Of a stretch of DNA of 64,000 bases, positions 16,895 to 25,417 are shown piece after piece. The notes beneath the pieces are model-generated. The model did no database searches and was not told where the DNA came from. It saw nothing but the letters and a program-made list of their open reading frames with translations. The translations under genes and the position numbers were made by a program. The number at the start of each line of letters is the position of its first letter. Positions within the stretch are counted from its first letter, which is position 1. Source of the stretch: Senimuribacter intestinalis (GTDB taxonomy: Bacteria; Bacillota; Clostridia; Peptostreptococcales; Anaerovoracaceae); the NCBI GenBank assembly GCA_943192975.1, contig CALPCJ010000003.1, forward strand, positions 1-64,000, in the 5' to 3' direction.

Positions 16895-17584
16895 ATGAAT
16901 CTGCTGATTTCGCCTATCGCTCACATGGAGAGCGTATTTCCTGATAAATTCGGGATTCCCCGTCAGAGCGGTCTTGCCCAGGGCATAGAATCCAGGATTA
17001 TCTTTGAAAAGCCCTACCGCAGCATGGATTCTCTTCGAGGTCTGGAAGGCTTTTCACACATCTGGCTTATCTGGGGATTTTCAGAAAACCCTCAGATTAC
17101 CGAAAAAAACTGGTCGCCTACGGTGCGCCCGCCGCGCCTTGGAGGAAACAAACGAGTTGGGGTCTTTGCAACCCGCTCTTCCTTCAGACCCAACGGTCTT
17201 GCTCTCTCATCAGTTCGCATAGAAGAAATCAAGCAGGATCCGAAACTGGGTCCAGTGATTATCGTTTCCGGCGCAGATTTAATGGACAGCACACCGATTT
17301 ATGACATAAAACCGTATATCACAACAGACTGCCATTCGGATGCCGTCTGTGGCTTTCAGGAAGAAACCAGAAATTATCAGCTAAAGGTGAATTTTCCCGC
17401 ACCGCTGCGTTCTGCGATTCCAGAGAAACTGCAAAAAGGACTTTTAGAAGTGCTCTCACAGGATCCACGTCCTTCATACCAGAGCGACTCGCAGCGGATT
17501 TACGGAATCCGTTTCGCAGGCTTTGATGTGCGGTTTCAGGTAGCAGATGATACCCTGACTATAATAGAAGTAAAAACGCTGTAG
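16895..17584 (+). CDS. trmO: TrmO, tRNA m6t6A37 methyltransferase (TsaA-like)
   Basis: A 229-residue protein of the TsaA/YaeB (VirR-like) family. Members methylate N6 of t6A at position 37 of certain tRNAs using S-adenosylmethionine. The conserved segments are IAHMESVFPDKFGIPRQSG, LEGFSHIWLIWGF, and RPPRLGGNKRVGVFATRSSFRPNGLALS. Length is normal. The start directly follows the malic enzyme stop, and translation may rely on reinitiation, as no separate strong ribosome binding site is seen. The stop codon lies inside the 5' arm of the shared terminator. Confidence 0.9.
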   Translation: MNLLISPIAHMESVFPDKFGIPRQSGLAQGIESRIIFEKPYRSMDSLRGLEGFSHIWLIWGFSENPQITEKNWSPTVRPPRLGGNKRVGVFATRSSFRPNGLALSSVRIEEIKQDPKLGPVIIVSGADLMDSTPIYDIKPYITTDCHSDAVCGFQEETRNYQLKVNFPAPLRSAIPEKLQKGLLEVLSQDPRPSYQSDSQRIYGIRFAGFDVRFQVADDTLTIIEVKTL

Positions 17585-17605
17585 CCCACAGGCCACAGCG
17601 TTTTT
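17572..17605. terminator. Bidirectional terminator between trmO and the hydantoinase gene
   Basis: AAAAACGCTGT (17572-17582) pairs with ACAGCGTTTTT (17595-17605), with GCC/GGC pairing inside the loop. T runs occur on both strands and the genes are convergent. The arm overlaps the last codons of trmO. Confidence 0.85.
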
Positions 17606-17619
17606 CTCGCAGTTTTTAT

Positions 17620-19626
17620 TTATTCCCGCTCCCAAAGAGCTTTGGCGGTAACCTTCGTATCTAAAAGTTCCGGATGTGCATATTTATTCCTCTGATAAGT
17701 ATTTTCTTTAACCGTGAGCTCCACTTCAATGGTCCCTAAGGCTCCCTGCTGCCTTGCTCGCTTCTCTGCCGCCTGTTTTGCCAGTCGCTTTGCTGCCTCT
17801 ACTGCTTCGCTATATTCAGGAATAGAGAAAGTTTTTTCACCGCCGGTAATCACGTAGGTCAAATAGGAACTCTTGATGCCTTTGTACGGTTCGATGATAA
17901 TCGTACTTTCTGTGCTGATATTCCCCATAGCCGCACCGATAGCGTTTGCAACCTTGCCTGCTTCCGGGAAATCTGCCTCAGTGCCAAGAAGCCTTGCCAC
18001 ATCTTCCATAAAAATCTTTGTCGGGGCACCGATTCCAATGAGCCTGGACGGTGTCACAAATGATGGAATCAGGCAGGATCCACTTCCAGAAACTTGATCT
18101 GAAAAAATCATTGTCGTCAGCTTTTCCAACTGCTCTGTTTCCTCTTCCGTAAGATCTTTTCCCGTCTTATATTTCATCAGAATCCGCACCAGATTACTGT
18201 ATAATCTGGACTTTGTCAGATTGTAAATCTCCTTGCAAACCTCCTCAGCAGGTAGCTTTGTTACGCTAGAAAGGTATGCCGCACCCAGCCTGCTGGCTTC
18301 GCAGTCAAACTCCGTATAGTCGCCAAACACGTGCATTGCATCAGTAGGTGTCATCCCCGCACGCATAACAATCCCTTCGTCCTCAAGACGCTTCATATGC
18401 AAAACATGCGGACTGATTCTTGCCGCATCTGCAGCGTCCTTAAAAATCAACGGTCCTAAAGCCAGCGCCTTAATAAAACGCTGTTCTGCGATCGTATATC
18501 TAGCTAGATTCTCCGGCATTCCCATCAACACGAAAAACTCATGAGCCGGATAGCTGAAAGGCTGATCCATATGTACCAGCGTTTTCAGCTTTTTTATCAC
18601 TTCCGGATACTGACTTGCCAGCATACAGAGCGGAATATAGCGGCGTTTTTCCAGGTAAAGATTCCGTCCCTTATACTTGACCGCACTGTCGCCGCCAAGC
18701 GCGAAAGTATCAATAGAAACGCCCTTTACCATTGTTTTCCACTCGCCAATCGTAATGCCTCCCTCTGTAGAAACGGGCACACCATTTTTGACAAATGCTA
18801 CATCGCTGGTAGTTCCGCCGATGTCTACAATCAATGCGTCCTCATAGCTGGAAAGCTCCATAGCACCGATAATACTGGCAGCTGGACCGCAAAGCAAGGT
18901 TTCTACCGGCCTCTGTGCAGCAAACTCCTTGCTCATAATGGTACCGTCACTCCTGACGATGACGATAGGCAGATGCAAATTCATCTCTGCCAGCGATGCA
19001 TCGATGGAAGCGAAAAATTCCTCCATGACCGGAAGCAATCTTGCATTGAGCAAAGCTGTCGCACCTCTGCGAAGCACGTTCAGTTCCTGATAAAGCTCAT
19101 ATCCTCTCACACAGGGGATTCCCAGACTTTCGCCGATGATACGCGCCGCTTCTATCTCGTAGGCTCCATCATCGTATTTGGGATTGACCTGCACGATAGC
19201 TGCGCTGTCATACTCTGCAAACTGACTTTGTAAATCCGCTTTTAGTTTTCCCCAGTCCGGTGTGTTTTCCGGACTGTCATCTTTCTTCGCCTCCCCTGTC
19301 ATAAAATAGATCTCAGAAAGAGACGGCAATCCGTAAGCCTCCCTGGTCTTTTCAATCTGTGCCGGATTTACGCCGATCAACACCAGCTTAGCTCTGCCTC
19401 CCTTATGCTCTACACAGGCATTGGTCGCCAAAGTCGTAGACAAAGAAATATACTGCGCCCTGGAAACAGCTTCTTTCTCCAGTCCTTTCAGCACCGTTAG
19501 AATACCAACTTTTAAATCTCGCTTCGTTGTCAGTGTCTTACTCTGAGAAAGCACCTGATGGCTCCTGGTATCGAATACCACTGCATCGGTGCAGGTTCCT
19601 CCAGTATCAATTCCAATTCCGATCAT
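17620..19626 (-). CDS. Hydantoinase/oxoprolinase-family protein (HyuA-like)
   Basis: A 668-residue protein of the ASKHA-type hydantoinase A family. The N terminus IGIDTGGTCTDAVVFD is the phosphate-1 loop of the hydantoinase/oxoprolinase N-terminal domain. Further on are VDIGGTTSDVAFVKNGVPVSTEGG, and FALGGDSAVKY. Relatives hydrolyse 5-oxoproline, hydantoins or N-methylhydantoin using ATP, or carboxylate ketones; the substrate is not predictable here. No HyuB subunit gene is adjacent, so it may be one of the single-subunit relatives common in Clostridia. GAAGGA precedes the ATG. Confidence 0.85.
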   Translation of the reverse strand: MIGIGIDTGGTCTDAVVFDTRSHQVLSQSKTLTTKRDLKVGILTVLKGLEKEAVSRAQYISLSTTLATNACVEHKGGRAKLVLIGVNPAQIEKTREAYGLPSLSEIYFMTGEAKKDDSPENTPDWGKLKADLQSQFAEYDSAAIVQVNPKYDDGAYEIEAARIIGESLGIPCVRGYELYQELNVLRRGATALLNARLLPVMEEFFASIDASLAEMNLHLPIVIVRSDGTIMSKEFAAQRPVETLLCGPAASIIGAMELSSYEDALIVDIGGTTSDVAFVKNGVPVSTEGGITIGEWKTMVKGVSIDTFALGGDSAVKYKGRNLYLEKRRYIPLCMLASQYPEVIKKLKTLVHMDQPFSYPAHEFFVLMGMPENLARYTIAEQRFIKALALGPLIFKDAADAARISPHVLHMKRLEDEGIVMRAGMTPTDAMHVFGDYTEFDCEASRLGAAYLSSVTKLPAEEVCKEIYNLTKSRLYSNLVRILMKYKTGKDLTEEETEQLEKLTTMIFSDQVSGSGSCLIPSFVTPSRLIGIGAPTKIFMEDVARLLGTEADFPEAGKVANAIGAAMGNISTESTIIIEPYKGIKSSYLTYVITGGEKTFSIPEYSEAVEAAKRLAKQAAEKRARQQGALGTIEVELTVKENTYQRNKYAHPELLDTKVTAKALWERE

Positions 19627-19737
19627 GGCGATGTCCTTCTTTCTTTCATATTGCCTTTATTGTAACACATCAGCTGAATCGCTGCACGCACGACTGACAG
19701 AAAAATTGGTATAATCTTTAGGCGCATACCTTTCTCA

Positions 19738-19776
19738 GAAAAAATAACGCAGGAGCTATCTAAAATTCCTGCGTTA
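19738..19776 (-). terminator. Terminator of the SPFH/NfeD/COG2426 operon
   Basis: TAACGCAGGA (19745-19754) pairs with TCCTGCGTTA (19767-19776). On the minus strand the hairpin ends in a T run (complement of 19738-19744). Confidence 0.8.
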
Positions 19777-19807
19777 CATTATTTACTTATCAATTAGTCA
19801 GATCCGA

Positions 19808-20743
19808 TTAGTCTTCTTTTACCAATTCCTTCAGAGAAGTTGCAAGGCCTGCAAGACCAGAAATTTCGGACGGAATGATAATCTTGGTCGCCTGCCCGTC
19901 TGCTGCCTTCTCAAAGGAGTTCAGACTCTGCAGTGCAATAACCTCTTTATTCGGCTGAGATTCTACCAACATCCTAATACCGTCAGCGGTCGCCTGCTGT
20001 ACCATTCTGATGGCTTCTGCTTCACCTTCTGCTTCTCTGATTGCAGCTTCCTTTCTGGCCTCAGCTTCCAAAATTTTAGACTCTTTGCTTGCCTGTGCTT
20101 CCAGAATCATAGCCTCTTTATTACCCTCTGCAATCAGCACTGCGGATTTCTTTTCACCTTCAGCTCTGAGGATTGCCTCTCTTCTTTCACGTTCCGCACG
20201 CATCTGTTTTTCCATAGCCATCTGAATATCTCTCGGCGGTGTAATGTTCTTTACTTCTACACGGTTGATTTTTATACCCCATGGGTCAGTCGCCTCATCC
20301 AGCACCATTCTAATTTTAGTGTTGATGTGCTCACGGCTTGTCAGGGATTCGTCCAGCTCCAGCTCACCGATGATATTTCGAAGGGTTGTTGCTGTCAGAT
20401 TTTCGATAGCGTCCATCGGGCTTTCTACACCGTAAGTATAGAGCTTCGGATCAGTAATCTGAAAATATACAACTGTATCAATTTCCATGGTTACGTTATC
20501 CTTGGTGATGACCGGCTGAGGCGGAAAATCGATGACTTTTTCCTTCAAAGATACTTTTCTTGAAATTTTATCGATGAGAGGAATTTTGAAGTGGAGACCC
20601 ACCTGCCAGGTTCCTTTATATGCACCCAGCCTTTCGATGACATAGGCTCTTGCCTGCGGCACGATTCTGATATTGGTTACAACCAGAGAAATCAGAATAA
20701 CAATCACGATTGCGATAATAATTACATTAATAATAGCTTCCAT
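19808..20743 (-). CDS. SPFH/band 7 stomatin-like membrane protein (QmcA type)
   Basis: A 311-residue protein with one N-terminal transmembrane helix (residues about 4-26), an SPFH domain (RAYVIERLGAYKGTWQVGLHFKIPLIDKI...), and a long Ala/Glu-rich helical segment (about 185-265), ending in a hydrophobic tail. It resembles QmcA/stomatin scaffolds that oligomerise in membrane microdomains. The gene follows an NfeD-family gene by 10 nt, the usual NfeD/stomatin partnership in bacteria and archaea. Known roles are membrane organisation and work with membrane proteases; none is specific from sequence. Confidence 0.9.
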   Translation of the reverse strand: MEAIINVIIIAIVIVILISLVVTNIRIVPQARAYVIERLGAYKGTWQVGLHFKIPLIDKISRKVSLKEKVIDFPPQPVITKDNVTMEIDTVVYFQITDPKLYTYGVESPMDAIENLTATTLRNIIGELELDESLTSREHINTKIRMVLDEATDPWGIKINRVEVKNITPPRDIQMAMEKQMRAERERREAILRAEGEKKSAVLIAEGNKEAMILEAQASKESKILEAEARKEAAIREAEGEAEAIRMVQQATADGIRMLVESQPNKEVIALQSLNSFEKAADGQATKIIIPSEISGLAGLATSLKELVKED

Positions 20744-20753
20744 ATTAATCTCC

Positions 20754-21212
20754 TTACTGAATCCAAGGGGCTACAACTGCTTTGACCCCTTCTATCCTAA
20801 TCACTTTAACCTTGCTTCCTTCATCCAGAGAATCCTCGCTGTTCTGGCTGACCGCAGTCCAGTCCTGACCAGAAAGCTTGATGATACCCGGTTCAAAAGG
20901 TTTAATCGCTGAAATAACAACGGCTTCTTTTCCAATCAATGCATCAACATTGGTCTTCTCTACACCAGTTTGCAGCTTCTTGACGAAGAGTTTCCTCGTT
21001 GAAACCAGCAGAACAACGGATACAACAAAGAAAAGTACTACCTGCACAGCAATGCCTGCACCTAAAAGCGAAGCCGCAAGTGCAATCACTGCGCCGCCTG
21101 CAAACCAGATGGTGGTCAGTCCCATAGTCAAGCCCTCTACTACGACAAAGACAATCGTCGCAACAAGCCAGAATACCGACATGCTAACTGTCAGTCCTAA
21201 AATCGTCAACAA
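20754..21212 (-). CDS. NfeD-family membrane protein
   Basis: A 152-residue protein with three or four transmembrane helices in its first 75 residues, then an OB-fold-like C-terminal domain (residues about 90-150: GKEAVVISAIKPFEPGIIKLSGQDWTAV). This is the short NfeD form without the N-terminal ClpP-like protease. It partners with the stomatin-like protein encoded just downstream. The ribosome binding site lies within an AGGAGG just upstream. Confidence 0.9.
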   Translation of the reverse strand: MLTILGLTVSMSVFWLVATIVFVVVEGLTMGLTTIWFAGGAVIALAASLLGAGIAVQVVLFFVVSVVLLVSTRKLFVKKLQTGVEKTNVDALIGKEAVVISAIKPFEPGIIKLSGQDWTAVSQNSEDSLDEGSKVKVIRIEGVKAVVAPWIQ

Positions 21213-21265
21213 TCTTACCTCCTCCTTGCGTTTCTTTCTTAATCAAAGGCTTACTTTCTATATTC

Positions 21266-21742
21266 TTAAATCAGCATACTTGCCCCGTATGTGATATAAG
21301 AGACAACAATTCCGGCAATTACTACGCCGATAAAGACAGCCGGCAGTGCTCTCTTCAGTCGCATATTCAACATAGCTGCTACCAGTGCGCCGGTCCAAGC
21401 GCCGGTGCCTGGAAGTGGCACTGCTACTAAAAGCACTAGACCAAACCATTCGTATTTATCAATCATGACAGACTGTTTCTTCGCTTTCTCTTCAAAGCGG
21501 CACACAAGAAAATCCAGTCTCTCGCTTTTTTTTCTCATCCAGTCAAAAACTTTTCTGACAAAGAGAATAATAATCGGTACTGGCAGCAGATTACCTATAA
21601 TCGAAACGACAAGCGCTTCTTTTACAGAAAGTCCCGCTGCTACACCTGCGGGGATTGCTCCTCGCAGTTCGAGAACGGGAACCATGGAAATCAGCATTGT
21701 CATCATTAAATTGCCAGTATGTGTTCCCCAAAAACTCATCAT
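21266..21742 (-). CDS. COG2426-type small membrane protein (putative small multidrug export family)
   Basis: A 158-residue protein with four hydrophobic segments. Features are ISMVPVLELRGAIPAGVAAGLSV near the N terminus, and PLPGTGAWTGALVAAMLNMRLKRA in the second half; these paired re-entrant-like Pro/Gly motifs mark the COG2426 (DedA-like) family. The family name 'small multi-drug export' is traditional and weakly supported. It is the first gene of a three-gene operon with NfeD and SPFH proteins. Confidence 0.85.
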   Translation of the reverse strand: MMSFWGTHTGNLMMTMLISMVPVLELRGAIPAGVAAGLSVKEALVVSIIGNLLPVPIIILFVRKVFDWMRKKSERLDFLVCRFEEKAKKQSVMIDKYEWFGLVLLVAVPLPGTGAWTGALVAAMLNMRLKRALPAVFIGVVIAGIVVSYITYGASMLI

Positions 21743-21771
21743 TTAAATCTCAATTACTCCTACTTTATTAA

Positions 21772-21800
21772 ATTATATAATATTTTTGCGCCAATGTAAA
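21772..21800 (-). promoter_or_regulatory. Sigma-A promoter of the COG2426/NfeD/SPFH operon
   Basis: On the minus strand TTTACA (complement of 21795-21800), a 17-bp spacer and a perfect TATAAT (complement of 21772-21777) lie 30 bp before the start codon at 21742. Confidence 0.8.
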
Positions 21801-21816
21801 TACTCTTTCAGAATTT

Positions 21817-21834
21817 TTGACAAAATTTTGTCAA
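21817..21834. promoter_or_regulatory. Perfect 18-bp palindrome upstream of the COG2426 operon promoter
   Basis: TTGACAAAATTTTGTCAA lies 17 bp upstream of the -35. It has no loop, so it reads as a protein-binding dyad rather than a terminator. The TGACA core recurs in other palindromes of this window (32881, 34869). Confidence 0.4.
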
Positions 21835-21902
21835 TTTCTGAAGCTACCTTTTACAAAACAGACCTCGCTGAAAAATCCACAGGAGGTCCACCTATTTTTT
21901 TG

Positions 21903-23954
21903 CTATTGCTTGTCGTTTAGCACCGCCTGCGCCGCCGCAATTCTTGCAGCAGCCAAAAGCTGTGGTCTGCAGGACACATAGTTCAGTCCAAGCTGGTGAC
22001 AGAACGCAATGCTGGCAGGGTCTCCCCCGTGTTCACCGCAAAGCCCGATTTTTAGGGTTGGCTTCACCTGTCTGCCTGCCTTAACAGCTGTATCCATCAG
22101 GCTTCCAATTCCATCTCTGTCGATGGTCTGAAACGGGTCCTCCGTTAAAATTCCTTTTCGGATATATTCTGCAATCATTAGTTCCGTGTCGTTTCTGGAA
22201 AATCCAAAGGTCATCTGCGTCAAACCACTGGCACCAAAGGAGAAAAAATCTACCTCTTTCGCCACTTTATCCGCAATCAGTGCTGCTCTGGGTACTTCAA
22301 TCATAGTGCCCACATAAAAGCGCACTTCACAGCCGCTCTTTTCGCTGCACTGCTGTGCCGTTCTGACCACGATTTCCTTAACAAATTCCATCTCTTTATC
22401 AATTCCAATGAGCGGCACCATAATCTCTGGTAAAATTTCAATACCTTTTTGCTGCTGCACCTCGATAGCGGCTTCCATAATAGCACGAGTCTGCATTTCC
22501 GCCATTTCCGGATAAGTAACAGCCAGCCTGCAGCCTCTATGCCCCAACATAGGATTCATTTCCTGAAGCCGCTTATATGTTTCTTCAATCTGCGTACAGG
22601 AAATGCCTGTACATGCTGAAACCCATCTAATATCCTCCTCTGTATGAGGCAGGTACGCAGAAAGAGGCGCATCCAGCAGCCGAATGGCGACAGGTCTATC
22701 CTCCATCACTTCATAGATTGTCTTAAAACACTCTTTTTGATACTGAAACAGTTTTTCCAGAGCATGGGCTTTTTGCTGCTGACTATCCGCCATCACCGCC
22801 TGACAGATTATTGGCAAATTTTCTCTTTTAAGAAGAATCTGCTCCGTTCGGCAAAGTCCAATTCCTTCTGCACCAAGGGCTGCTGCTGTCTGCAGTTCCT
22901 CCAGTCTGTCCACATTGGCTCTGATTTTCAGTGTCCTAATTTCGTCAGCCCAAGACAGAATTTTTTCCAATTCTTCAGCACAGCCACCGTTTAAGCAGGA
23001 GGTCCTGCTTGGATCAATTCTCAAAACCGCCGTTTCCTTGGTAATCAGTCCTTCACTAGCCATATCTGCCGCCGCTTTTACTGCCGCTTCCGCAGTTCGC
23101 TTCGCAGCGCCAGTCTGCACCATGCATAGCTTGCCGCGCTCAACGACAAATTCCATGTCCTGCATGTCCAAAAAATACTTTTCCAATACCGCAGAAATCC
23201 GCATAAGTTCTTCATAAGCAGCAGGGAAAATCATTGGCATTTCTTTCAAAGATTTTACTGCACATCGCCCCGATTCTGCCGCCTTCAGTTTTCCCTGCGC
23301 GTTTTGCAAGAATTCTCCTAAGAGCAAGTTCTCACCATTTTCTGGGTTTCTGGAATGGGCAATTCCGGTGCAGGAATCCTCTCCCAGATTTCCAAACACC
23401 ATAGCCTGCACGCAGACTGCAATACCTGCACCCTGTGTATCTGTGCTATGCCATGCAGAAAATATAGCGGAAATTGCAGCAAGGAGCTGCTCCTTTGGAT
23501 TTTGCGGAAAACTTCCGCATCCCACTGTCGCTTCATACATCTGCTGCAGTCTTCTGTAACAGTCATAAGCAAATCCGGAATTTGCAGTCTGCTGACTCAA
23601 ACATTCTGCTATATCATCGTTTAATCCAAGGTTCAAGATAGTATCCGGCGTCTGAACATCAGCACACGCTGCACTAGGGCGAACCGCCACCAACAAAGGA
23701 TTCTCTTTATCAGCAAATCTTTTTCCGGTGACTTCTTCCAGTTCCTCAAGCTTCACAAATATTTCAGCAGCGATATCCTCGCCAATCGTGCAATCCTGTT
23801 CAACATATTGATTGCACGCCTGCGTTGTCACAGTAAATCCAAAAGGTACCGGCAGCCCAATTCTGGTCATTTCAGTCAGATTTGCCCCCTTTACGCCGAG
23901 AAGCCCTACGAGGTCCTTTGAGCCTTCGTTAAACGCATATACAAATTTGCTCAT
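21903..23954 (-). CDS. PPDK-like protein lacking the phosphohistidine domain, probable pseudoenzyme
   Basis: A 683-residue relative of pyruvate phosphate dikinase (about 870-880). The ATP-grasp part (residues 1-300) and PEP/pyruvate barrel (about 335-683) are colinear with PPDK. The central swivelling domain that carries the catalytic histidine (the GGMTSHAAVVAR region) is absent, the junction being around residues 315-330. In the ATP site the usual QTRNGKR reads QTGAAKR (280-286), losing a key Arg. The loop after VRSGA (normally SMPGMMDT) is VRPSAACADVQTPDT. In the barrel FGTNDLTQ has become FGASGLTQ, losing the metal-binding Asp. GTMIEVPRAAL and CGEHGGDP remain. The frame is intact and it sits right after glyS, a usual ppdK place. 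I infer a catalytically dead but maintained protein. Confidence 0.8.
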   Translation of the reverse strand: MSKFVYAFNEGSKDLVGLLGVKGANLTEMTRIGLPVPFGFTVTTQACNQYVEQDCTIGEDIAAEIFVKLEELEEVTGKRFADKENPLLVAVRPSAACADVQTPDTILNLGLNDDIAECLSQQTANSGFAYDCYRRLQQMYEATVGCGSFPQNPKEQLLAAISAIFSAWHSTDTQGAGIAVCVQAMVFGNLGEDSCTGIAHSRNPENGENLLLGEFLQNAQGKLKAAESGRCAVKSLKEMPMIFPAAYEELMRISAVLEKYFLDMQDMEFVVERGKLCMVQTGAAKRTAEAAVKAAADMASEGLITKETAVLRIDPSRTSCLNGGCAEELEKILSWADEIRTLKIRANVDRLEELQTAAALGAEGIGLCRTEQILLKRENLPIICQAVMADSQQQKAHALEKLFQYQKECFKTIYEVMEDRPVAIRLLDAPLSAYLPHTEEDIRWVSACTGISCTQIEETYKRLQEMNPMLGHRGCRLAVTYPEMAEMQTRAIMEAAIEVQQQKGIEILPEIMVPLIGIDKEMEFVKEIVVRTAQQCSEKSGCEVRFYVGTMIEVPRAALIADKVAKEVDFFSFGASGLTQMTFGFSRNDTELMIAEYIRKGILTEDPFQTIDRDGIGSLMDTAVKAGRQVKPTLKIGLCGEHGGDPASIAFCHQLGLNYVSCRPQLLAAARIAAAQAVLNDKQ

Positions 23955-23978
23955 GCTCTAATCTCCTTCTTCCACCGA

Positions 23979-25382
23979 TTAAAAGATTAGCTTTTCTTCG
24001 ATGTATCCCTTTACTTCCCCAATCGGCAGTCTAACCTGCTCCATTGTATCTCTGTCACGAATGGTCACACATCCGTCAGTTTCCGTATCAAAATCTACAC
24101 AGATGCAGAACGGTGTACCAATTTCATCTTCTCTTCTGTATCTCTTTCCGATAGATCCAGCTGCATCGTAGTCCACGCTGAAATACTTCGCAAGTTCTTC
24201 ATAAACAGGTTCGGCAACCGGCGCCAGCTTCTTTGCAAGAGGAAGTACCGCAGCCTTAAATGGCGCAAGCGCCGGATGGAATTTCATCACAACTCTGGTG
24301 TCTTCCTTTCCGTTTCCATCAGTCAAAGTTTCTTCACAGTATGCGTCAACGAGGAATGCCAGTGCAACTCTGTCTGCACCCAGAGACGGCTCAATACAGT
24401 ACGGAATATACTTTTCGCCCGTTTCTGAATCTACATAGTTCATTTCCTGTCCGGAGAACTCACTGTGCTGTCTCAGGTCAAAGTCAGTTCTGTCTGCAAT
24501 CCCCCAAAGTTCACCCCAGCCAAACGGGAATAAGTATTCCAGGTCAGTGGTTGCATTGCTGTAGTGAGAAAGTTCTTCTTTCTCGTGATCTCTGGTTCTG
24601 ATATTTTCCATATTCATATTCAGAGATTTGAGGAAGTTAATGCAGTATTGCTTCCAATAGTCAAACCACTCCAAATCGGTTCCCGGCTTACAGAAGAATT
24701 CCAGTTCCATCTGCTCAAACTCTCTGGTCCTGAATGTAAAGTTACCCGGCGTAATCTCGTTACGGAAGGATTTACCAATCTGGGCGATACCAAACGGAAT
24801 TTTCTTTCTTGCCGTTCTCTGTACATTCTTAAAGTTTACGAAAATACCCTGCGCAGTTTCAGGCCTCAGGTAAATCTCCGCCTTGGAATCCTCTGTCACT
24901 CCCTGAAAAGTCTTAAACATCAGGTTAAACTGTCTGATGCCTGTAAAATTACTCTTTCCACAATCTGGGCATTTAATCCCTTTTTCGGCAATATATCCTT
25001 CCAGTTTTTCATTGGACCAGCCGTCAACAGGAAGAACTTCCATGCCGTTTTCCTGCATGTACTCTTCAATCAACTTGTCAGCCCTGAATCTGGATTTACA
25101 TTCCTTACAGTCGATTAGCGGGTCCGCAAAGCCGCCTACATGACCGGATGCTTCCCACGTTCTCGGATTCATCAAAATAGCAGCATCAAGGCCCACATTG
25201 TATTTCGATTCCTGTACAAACTTTTTCCACCAGGCTTTCTTGACGTTATTTTTAAATTCCACACCTAAAGGACCGTAATCCCAAGTATTTGCAAGTCCTC
25301 CGTAAATCTCCGATCCCGGAAACACAAAACCTCTGTTTTTTGCCAGTGCAACGATTTTTTCCATAGTAACTTCTTTGCTCAT
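23979..25382 (-). CDS. glyS: Glycyl-tRNA synthetase (single-chain, class II)
   Basis: A 467-residue alpha2-type GlyRS charging tRNA-Gly. It has class II motifs (FRNEITP and FRTREFEQMELEFF for motif 2, GADRVALAFL for motif 3), a zinc-like CKECKSR..CPDCGKS pair, and the C-terminal anticodon-binding domain. I choose the ATG at 25382 (MSKEVTMEKIVALAKNRGF), which has an AGGTCAGGAA site; a GTG nine codons upstream is less likely. It lies between DUF4342 and the PPDK-like gene in the recO-glyS block. Confidence 0.95.
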   Translation of the reverse strand: MSKEVTMEKIVALAKNRGFVFPGSEIYGGLANTWDYGPLGVEFKNNVKKAWWKKFVQESKYNVGLDAAILMNPRTWEASGHVGGFADPLIDCKECKSRFRADKLIEEYMQENGMEVLPVDGWSNEKLEGYIAEKGIKCPDCGKSNFTGIRQFNLMFKTFQGVTEDSKAEIYLRPETAQGIFVNFKNVQRTARKKIPFGIAQIGKSFRNEITPGNFTFRTREFEQMELEFFCKPGTDLEWFDYWKQYCINFLKSLNMNMENIRTRDHEKEELSHYSNATTDLEYLFPFGWGELWGIADRTDFDLRQHSEFSGQEMNYVDSETGEKYIPYCIEPSLGADRVALAFLVDAYCEETLTDGNGKEDTRVVMKFHPALAPFKAAVLPLAKKLAPVAEPVYEELAKYFSVDYDAAGSIGKRYRREDEIGTPFCICVDFDTETDGCVTIRDRDTMEQVRLPIGEVKGYIEEKLIF

Positions 25383-25417
25383 TAGTATTAAATTCCTGAC
25401 CTTTCTCACTATATATT

